This document shows positions 41,461-64,000 of a stretch of 64,000 nt of DNA, one piece after another. The DNA is taken from positions 38,990,548 through 39,054,547 of the forward strand of contig OY759265.1 in NCBI GenBank assembly GCA_963662155.1, given 5' to 3'. Both the position numbers and the translations under genes were made by a program. The notes under the pieces were generated by a model. That model saw only the letters and a list, made by a program, of their open reading frames with translations. It was not told the origin of the DNA and did not search any database. The stretch is from Lamellibrachia columna (Eukaryota > Annelida > Polychaeta > Sabellida > Siboglinidae). The first letter of the stretch is position 1. Every line of letters starts with the position of its first letter.

Positions 41461-41464
41461 AACT

Positions 41465-41755
41465 TGTCTCGAGGCTGGCGACACCAGTGGCTGGTCCTCC
41501 TTCATGTTTCTCTCGATGTTGGCGATAAAGTTTAACCTTCACTGAATAATATGTGCTGAACTTGAGTTCAGCAATATGTGACTGGTACCGATCACTGCCA
41601 GCGTATTGTTATATCTGCGCGACCTTCCTCCATGTCTCCCCGTCGACTTGAATCCACACGACGTAATAGTACTGGGCCTCCAGACCAGGTGGTGTCATTA
41701 GCTTTGGACCAACTCAATACAGCGGACGAGCTGGTAATGACCTCAATATTCGTGG
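41465..41755 (-). pseudogene. Broken FN3 exon of a third RPTP copy
   Basis: It aligns with gene A exon 7 (15827-16156), with ITSSSAVLSWSKAND shared. A 2-bp deletion after that block shifts the frame, and a TCA to TAA change adds a stop. It lies beside the RTE insertion that starts at 41814. Confidence 0.8.
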
Positions 41756-41813
41756 AAAAGATAATGTACTGTGCGTAAATGTTTTTAGGGTTAGATGGGG
41801 CTAGGAGCACCCT

Positions 41814-44583
41814 TACTTCCTTGTGGACTGTTACCTTGTCGTGGTAAGGAGGCATATGTACCCCTATGACCCCCTGAGCTATACCGGTGGGAGGCAACTC
41901 CTGGCAGGTCCAACCATACCGGACAGGTCTGGGGCGAGTGGTCAGACAAAGCACAGTCCAGCCACATCTCTTGATCATGGAGCCCGGGAGGAAAATGGTC
42001 TACGACCACTGCGGAAAACCTGTGGGCACAGCGGCTTGGGCTAATCACCCACTCAGTTGTTATTGAAATCGATTACAGAAACCGAAACCATGAATACTCA
42101 ATCACACCTCGATCTGAGCAAAGCAGGCTGTCCTGGAAGGGTGCGTATGAATCCCTTGGGTGAAAGCCGACAGGAAGCCCAAGGGAGGAAGAGTCTGCTA
42201 CAGCTCAAGTACAAAATTAGAATTGGATGTTGGAATGTCAGGACACTGTACCCGGCAGGAAAACTGGCACAGCTCGCTAAAGAAAAGAGAAGATACAAGC
42301 TGAGCATCATTGGAGTATGTGAAAGCAGATGGAACACCTTTGGGAAGGTTACAACTAGCTCTGGAGAAACTTGCTTGTACTGTGGGAATGAGAGAGAGAA
42401 GAAGATGCGCACACACATGGAGTAGGGCTGCTCCTCTCAAAGGATGCAGCAAAAAGTCTCATCGAATGGGAACCAGTCTCGGAGAGAATCATCACAGCCA
42501 GGTTTACATCAAAAGGTCGGAACATCACCATTATACATTGCTATGCACCAACCAACTCTGCTGAATTTGAAGAGAAAGAGACCTTCTACCAACATCTACA
42601 AACAGTCACCTAAAACTACCGAAGAGGGATATCCAAGTTGTTATGGGGGATATGAATGCCAAGATTGGAAAGGATAATGACAACTGGAAAGGCACAATGG
42701 GGAAAGAAGGTCTGGGACAGATGAATGAGAACGGTCTCCTGTTTGCAGATTTCTGTACTCTCAATGAACTGATAATCGGAGGAACCCTCTTTCCACACAA
42801 GCCTACACATAAATCCACATGGATATCCCCAGATTTACAGACGGAAGACCAAATTGACCACATAACAATCACCAAGAAATGGAAGAGAGTGGTTCTAGAC
42901 GTCAGAGTGAAAAGAGGAGCTGACATTAACTCCGACCACCACCTCCTTGTGGGTGAATTTAGGATGAAGCTAGCAGCAAAGAAGAAGACGGATAACAAGG
43001 TACAAAGAAGGTTTGAGATAAGAAAACTTCAAAATACTAAAACACGACAGGAACTTGGAATCACACTACTGAAGACCTTAACATTAATTGTGGTAGGATA
43101 TCCAAAGAGGAGATCAAGAGAGCCATCAAAAAGCTAGGCAAAGCACCTGGAATTGACAATATACCATATGATGTCTTAAAAGCTGATATTGGGGCCACCA
43201 CTAAATGAGATCTGGGATAAAGAGGAAATACAAACTGAATGGAAGACAGGTATGCTAGTTACAATCCCCAAGAAAGGCAACTTCAGTGAATGTAAGAACT
43301 GGAGAGGGATCATGCTTCTATCAGTGCCCAGTAAAATTATCTGCCGTATCATCCTGGATAGGATACAAGAAACAGTTGACAAGAAGCTAAGAAAGGAACA
43401 AGCTGGCTTTAGAAAGGATAAATCCTGCACATATCACATTGCTACACTCAGGATTATCGTTGAACAATACATTGAATGGCAGAGCTCCCTTTACATAAAC
43501 TTTGTGGACTTCGAAAAAGCATTCGATAGTAAAGATAGGACAGTTCTATGGAAGCTCCTGAGGCACTATGGTTTACCCACAAAATGTTTAACCCTAATAA
43601 AGAACATGTACGGAGGTTTCACTTGTCATGTCATCTTTAATGGACAAGTTTCAGAAGGCTTCCAGATTGGAACTGGAGTACGACAGGGCTGCTTGCTATC
43701 TCCACTGCTCTTTCCGATAGCCATAGACTGGACAATGAAAAGATCCATAGAACACCATCGTACTGGGATCCAGTGGAAATTGTTCTCACAACTAGAAGAC
43801 CTGGATTTTGCAGATGATCTAGCACTACTCTCAGAAACCCATAAACACATGCAACAAAAAGCAGAAAGGCTTCAAGAAAAAAGCAGCCAACTGGGTCTTA
43901 AGATCAATGTGGGAAAGACAAAGGTGATGAAAGTCAACAGCAGATCCTCCGAACCCATCTCACTAGAAAGTGGTACTGTTGAGGAGCCTCGGGAGCAACA
44001 TCAGTACAAATGGTGGAGCTGACAAAGATGTGGAGCTACGCATCAATAAAGCTCGCCATGCGTTCAGAACCCTACGCCCTGTATGGCTCTCCTCCCAACT
44101 ATCCATAAACACTAAGATCCGCATTTTCAGCATCAACGTTAAACCAGTTCTTCTCTATGGCTGTGAAACGTGGAAAACTACTCAGTCTCTCAACAACAAA
44201 CTCCAAGTCTTCATCAACAGTCGCCTCCGATACATCCTCAAGGTGTGGTGGCCTAACAAAATATCAAATAAAGAGCTCTGGAAGAAAACCAAACAGGAAG
44301 AAATAAGCACTACAATCAAGAGGAGAAAATGGAGCTGGATTGGCCACACACTCAGAAAAGATCCAACAAATACAACCAAACAAGCACTGGACTATAACCC
44401 ACAAGGAAAGAGAAGACAAGGAAGGCCAAAAATCAACTGGCGATGATCCACACTACAAGATCTTGATAAAGTGGGGGTCACATGGCAAGAGGCCAAAGCT
44501 CTAGCCCAGAAGAGAGTGAGGTGTAGAGACATGGTTGACGCCCTATGCTCCTGAAGGGGCCAAGATGATTAAGTAAGTAAGTA
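41814..44583 (+). mobile_element. Second RTE-clade LINE, decayed, 11-bp target-site duplication
   Basis: The flanks aggagcaccct (41803-41813) and aggaacaccct (44584-44594) differ at one base. The tail is (TAAG)n. The 5' region (41820-42200) is followed by the endonuclease (GCWNVRTLYPAGK at 42228, MGDMNAKIGKD at 42643, NSDHHLLVGEF near 42930) and RT (KEQAGFRKDKSC near 43400, GVRQGCLLSPLL at 43677, DFADDLALL at 43804). Frame changes occur near 42425, 42610, 43130 and 44000, and about 150 codons between endonuclease and RT are missing. It differs clearly from the RTE at 36802. Confidence 0.88.
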
Positions 44584-44594
44584 AGGAACACCCT

Positions 44595-45160
44595 AAAAGA
44601 GACAACGTAAGCGGGAAAAGTATCTCCTTTTGGCATATATGTATATCGTCTATGTACCGTGAACGATCTAATTAATTAACTTAGGTAAATTCAGTGTGTT
44701 TAAATTGTTGAAAAAAGTTGTAGTTGTAACTATTTTAATGGAGGTTCCTATCAAGGGGCAATACGTCCAAATCTGGGCGTTTGTAGTATTGTAATTTCTT
44801 TGTTTGATTATTGTTATCATATATCACCCACAATGATGTATATTATGTATGCATTTACATGTTTATCTCAGTTTACCGTGGATAGTGTACACACTTCGGT
44901 AAGGACGACGACAAAGCTCCAATTTTAATGTGAATCGCTTAGTGATTGTTTTGCTTCTGCTGTAACCTTACAGTAACCAGATGGACACGATGATATATCC
45001 AATTTTTTTCGAGCTATATGGCTGCATGGAGGGGGTAGCAATTTCTCGCATAGGGGCGTCTTGCTATGCCTTGTGGTCGACATATTTTATCATTAATACG
45101 ATTTATTTGTATGCATGAAACTGGTTCATAAATATTTTGGCGGACTGGCTTTTTTCTTTC
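44595..45160. other. Stretch between RTE element and EGF stub, nothing recognised
   Basis: Probably remains of an intron of the third RPTP copy, judged only from its position between FN3 and EGF remnants. Confidence 0.4.
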
Positions 45161-45164
45161 ACAA

Positions 45165-45257
45165 TACAATTAAATACAGTTAATAATTCACATAACGTCA
45201 CCATACTTGTGGCAGGAAGTTTCATTGTACTTACGAATGTGTATTTTATAAACGTTA
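45165..45257 (-). pseudogene. 3' stub of an EGF exon (RPTP remnant)
   Basis: acaattaaatacagttaata ... tgtacttacgaatgtgtatttta repeats the intron/donor border found at 45700-45780 and 16460-16540. Exon sequence is lost after about 15 bp. It indicates a further truncated EGF exon. Confidence 0.5.
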
Positions 45258-45382
45258 ATTAATGCTTATTATCTGAATAGATTAACCTTTTTTATACGCA
45301 CTAAGGCGGACTAAAAATTTCAACAGCATTCTAAAATGCTGCTAAATGTATGTGTTTTGTTATTTTTATGCCAGTATGTTAG

Positions 45383-45513
<131 letters not shown>

Positions 45514-45763
45514 TATACTGATTGTTAAAATAGTACGAGGACATTAATAAGAAAACAATAACACGGGTTAATATTAAATAACAGCTTTTCGTATTTTTGC
45601 TGCTACACTTATTTAATTTAACGTGTTTCAAATATTCCTGTTAATATGTTCAATAATATGACAATGTTAACACTTATTTACTGCTTTTCACATTAATAGT
45701 AAATACAATTAATAATTCACGTAACTGCACCATGATTGTGTCAGCCATGTGCATTGTACTTAC

Positions 45764-45907
45764 GAATGTGTATTTTACAAACATCCGAAATGAACCAGTC
45801 TTTGCAGCCTTTGGTACAGTGTCCGTTCTCAACATTGCATGACGAATTGTCACTGCAGTGTCCGCAGCCATCTTGACAGTTTATTCCATAGGTTCTTCCA
45901 TCGCAGG
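45764..45907 (-). pseudogene. EGF-like exon of a third RPTP copy, exon itself intact
   Basis: It has the same 144-nt length, phase, acceptor (TGTAG) and donor (GTAAGT) as gene A exon 6. The encoded module CDGRTYGINCQDGCGHC ... CTKGCKDWFISDVC keeps all cysteines. No intact neighbouring exons were found, so it is probably an orphan exon, but it could be a functional exon of gene B or of another copy if that gene extended here. Confidence 0.65.
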
Positions 45908-46203
45908 CTACAGATAAACACACTGCTATGCACCGTTAAAGGTAATGTGTCTTATCGTTAAGAAAACCTTTTTATTTTGAAATCATGTTACACAGTTCAA
46001 ACTATATATATTCTAACATATACCGACCGCCCAAATGTATTTAAATCAAGTAGGCACAACTTTCAAATCACCGCTTCGACGTTTACATGACTCGACGTCG
46101 CTGGTCAGTGCACTTCCCGAATAACTTTCGGCTAGTTCCGATAAGGTCGCGACCCTAAGAGGCGGAGCTTGTATTATGTCAGCGCCTGTCACCGATAAAC
46201 AAC

Positions 46204-46368
46204 ATGGCTTCCGTAGAAACAGACGGTTCGTCAACACTGAGTTGGAGGAATGTTATACAACAAATTGTCGTAAATATTATGTTTGTCGCTGTGTTTGCTC
46301 AAGGGATTTACATAGAAGGTTTCTTAATATTATCACATAACATCACCAGGTTATGGTCCAAGTTATGA
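46204..46368 (+). CDS. Possible first exon or short ORF with a hydrophobic segment
   Basis: The ATG has a good context (aacaacATGG) and follows 120 bp of GC-richer DNA (gcgaccctaagaggcggagc) that looks like a housekeeping-type promoter. The frame begins MASVETDGSSTLSWRNVIQQ and then a hydrophobic stretch (IVVNIMFVAVFAQGIYI). It either ends at TGA 46366-46368 (54 codons) or splices at GT 46319. I recognise no family, and no further exon was found before gene B. Confidence 0.35.
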   Translation: MASVETDGSSTLSWRNVIQQIVVNIMFVAVFAQGIYIEGFLILSHNITRLWSKL

Positions 46369-46584
46369 TACGTATTCGTATTATTGAAATTCGAGTTAAC
46401 AAATGTATAGGGTATTTAATACTATTTATATGTGTGTGAATATACAGGAACGGTTTTTGGACTGGTCTACTGGGACAGCCTATTTTAGGAAAAAGAGTAA
46501 AACTGTGATACTTTGCATATGAAATACATTTGTAAATTAAGTAAAACACAATCAGCCATACAATATTGAAAACAAAAATTAGTT

Positions 46585-47150
46585 AAGATTCAGTTAATGG
46601 ATATATACAGCTTCCAGTTTCACTGGGACCACACCGCGGATCTGCCCCTTCCTCCGGGCTGCCCTCTCCCTTCCCCGTCTGCGTGTGCGCTGCTGTTGGG
46701 TCGTCATTGCCACTGTAGGGAGGCACCAACAGCTGGCGATTTGACCTGAGTTCACATGACCTGCTCCTTTTAACCGTCCTGTCCACGTACTCCCTGCGGC
46801 CCAGCTTCGTGACTCTGCGTTCATCGCCATCGCTGTCCCGCTGCTAGCTGTCTGCTTAGACCACGCCCGGCGTCAGCTCCCCGTCGACGTACATCAACAG
46901 GTGTGTGGGTCGGACACCCCTGAGGCCGTTCTGGTTCAGGGCCGCTCGTGCTTCTCGCTGATCACCACAGACCGCCCCTCCTAGTTAACTATCCAACCCC
47001 CGTAGCGACGGTCGTCCAACTGTACAACCACGCGCTCTCGCTGTGTCTCGATCCTCTGTACCACCTCAGCGCACTCTCCCCATGCACTTGGTCTTGGCAA
47101 TGTTAACATGCAGATCGACGAAAGTGCACGCTGTCTGTAGCTGCACTAGG
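46585..47150 (-). other. GC-rich island, coding-like on the minus strand, unrecognised
   Basis: Base composition jumps to clearly GC-rich. Minus-strand frames include NGLRGVRPTHLLMYVDGELT (near 46900) and YVDRTVKRSRSCELRSNRQ (near 46760), separated by stops. This may be a decayed retroelement end. No motif allows a family call. Confidence 0.3.
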
Positions 47151-47240
47151 GTATGTATGTTTCGTCAGTGGACGTAATGATAATGATCATGCCCCAACCG
47201 CCGGCACTAGGGCAAAAACCGCAGGACCTTCTGGACAGTG

Positions 47241-47251
47241 TGTGCGTGTGC

Positions 47252-47321
<70 letters not shown>

Positions 47322-47335
47322 CTGTCTGTGTGCGT
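47241..47335. repeat. (GT)n microsatellite
   Basis: About 80 bp of GT repeats with tgcg and tctg interruptions. It is the only array in the window with GT, rather than AC, on the plus strand. Confidence 0.95.
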
Positions 47336-47619
47336 GTGTGTACTAAAATTAGGCTATTAACATCTTCCTTTGTCAGACAGTTATGTAATCAAAGTGTAAC
47401 AATTGTCAACATTAATTGTATATATTAAAACTTTCTTAAATTAAATTTGACATCCAGATGTGGGCAGCACACGTTGTCAGCTAACTGGAGATGTGTAACA
47501 AATATATGTAAGAATTTGGAGGAATTAGCATCATTACGTCCTTCTCAACGCACAAGAAAAGAAGACAGCAAATTACAATCAGTTTGCTTAGATTCAAAAT
47601 TGTATTACGCAAACCTGAC

Positions 47620-47790
47620 GTAAGCCTGTCCATAATCATTGAACTATTTCCTATTGTAGGCTTACTGTCCAGAGTCAAATCCAACTATCCAATCAATGGC
47701 CTCATTGTTCAACTACCACATTGAATGTGTTACTTTTGGGTGGCAATCTTATTCAATCACGTTTAATCTTGCTAAACTTGACTCATCAAA
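47620..47790 (+). mobile_element. Possible diverged CR1 3' tail
   Basis: caatggcctcattgttcaac and ggcaatcttattcaatcacg resemble the CR1 terminus (ccaatggct ... ggcaatcttgttaaatc) seen at 27935-28020, but with many differences. Confidence 0.35.
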
Positions 47791-48256
47791 GTATTTGCTA
47801 TTTTGCGGTTTCAGGTTTCCCACCAATCAACCGATAATACATCAGTTGAAAGTTATTTCGTAGCCACATATATTTTACGTTTGGAATATACATTCATAAC
47901 AAGCGTGGATGAATTTATTATTATATGCATAGCATATCGTACAACAAGTATTAAGAAAATATATATTCACTAGAATGTCATAATATTGATGTGGGAATGC
48001 AGAAATATGTATATTACCAAAACAATAACGTGTAAAATATACAATCCATGCATAATCTTTGCCTTAAGCAATAGCAATGCCACATTAATCAAAATAGTGC
48101 ACGTGTGCTGTCGCATCGCAATGCATAACACTATTCTTGAAATCACAGCGTGTTTTACTTTGCGTATAACTACAAAATGCGTAGCTGGCAATATAGCATT
48201 AAAACATTGATACAAAGAACAATACAATAGTAAATAACGATAACGCGTGAGTCTGT

Positions 48257-48382
<126 letters not shown>

Positions 48383-48587
48383 GCAACCATGCGTACTATA
48401 ATGTGCGATAAAACATTTAAAAAAATTATAATGTGGTTAAACATTCTAATCACATTAATGGAGTGATAATTTCTTAATGCTATTCACAAAGCAAAGTTCA
48501 GCACGTATCATCCGCTTGGTGGTGCTGGGTTCATCCGTTACGATCCGCCACGGAGTGGTGTGCACAGCCAGCAATGCTTACGCTGTT

Positions 48588-63689
<15,102 letters not shown>

Positions 63690-64000
63690 CTACAAAAAGA
63701 ATAATCAATTGAGAAACAATAATTTGTTTATTTCTCGTTTCATTTAAAAACGTACTCATTACACAATATTCAAACGGTGTTTTACGGTATGACATGATGT
63801 TATACCGAATAAGGGGAATGTTTTATATGGCTAAACAGCGTGCACCTTAAATAGTCCTGAATAATTTGTAACATTCACTTACCACAATGAACAGACAAAA
63901 GGACATCTAGTTATATTCGAAACACAGTTGTTTTCTGGTGCACATGTAAATGAGGTTGTGAATCAGGCAACGAAGATGGCAAAATTGTTGGTAGAACATT

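Overview
The window looks like nuclear DNA of an invertebrate animal, most likely a bivalve mollusc. The evidence is small exons with GT-AG introns, an AT-rich background, very long (TA)n and (CA)n arrays, and CR1, RTE, Ty3/gypsy and hAT mobile elements. The species call is inference; nothing here fixes it.

The main genes are two tandem paralogues of a receptor-type protein tyrosine phosphatase (RPTP), both on the minus strand. Gene A occupies 886-28599. I could follow it exon by exon through 27 exons that stay in frame and give 1245 codons: signal peptide, EGF-like exon, two exons forming one F5/8-type-C/fucolectin-like lectin domain, two more EGF-like exons, two FN3 domains, a transmembrane segment, an acidic juxtamembrane region, and tandem PTP domains D1 and D2. 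Gene B starts beyond the right edge; its last 13 exons (63689 down to 48588) encode most of D1 and all of D2 with the same exon lengths. Between them, at 41.4-45.9 kb, lie broken FN3 and EGF exons of a third copy.

Layout: 1-22 kb, gene A from its 3' end up to exon 2, with CR1/L2-like and gypsy relics in introns. 22.4-28.5 kb, its large first intron: a copy of the exon-1 flank lacking the exon, a G-rich run, a 152-bp minisatellite, a MITE-like element, a degenerate ZMYM1-like hAT transposase, a broken OTU-domain gene and a CR1 tail. 28.6-33 kb, the presumed 5' end of gene A, a hAT element with an 8-bp target duplication and an unrecognised ORF. 33.3-40.4 kb, a broken Ty3/gypsy element carrying a nearly intact RTE LINE inside it. 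41.4-47.9 kb, RPTP remnants, a second RTE LINE and a possible first exon of an unrelated plus-strand gene. 47.9-64 kb, gene B, whose last intron contains a full-length-like CR1 with a second CR1 nested in it in the opposite direction.

The most interesting biology is the divergence of the active sites. Gene A D1 keeps [10 protein letters not shown] but has WRD in place of WPD, and its D2 keeps Cys-x5-Arg. Gene B D1 has an intact WPD loop and signature, but its D2 has lost the arginine at Cys+6. The two tandem receptors have therefore lost different parts of their catalytic machinery. A shared LINE relic in the same intron shows that this insertion preceded the duplication.
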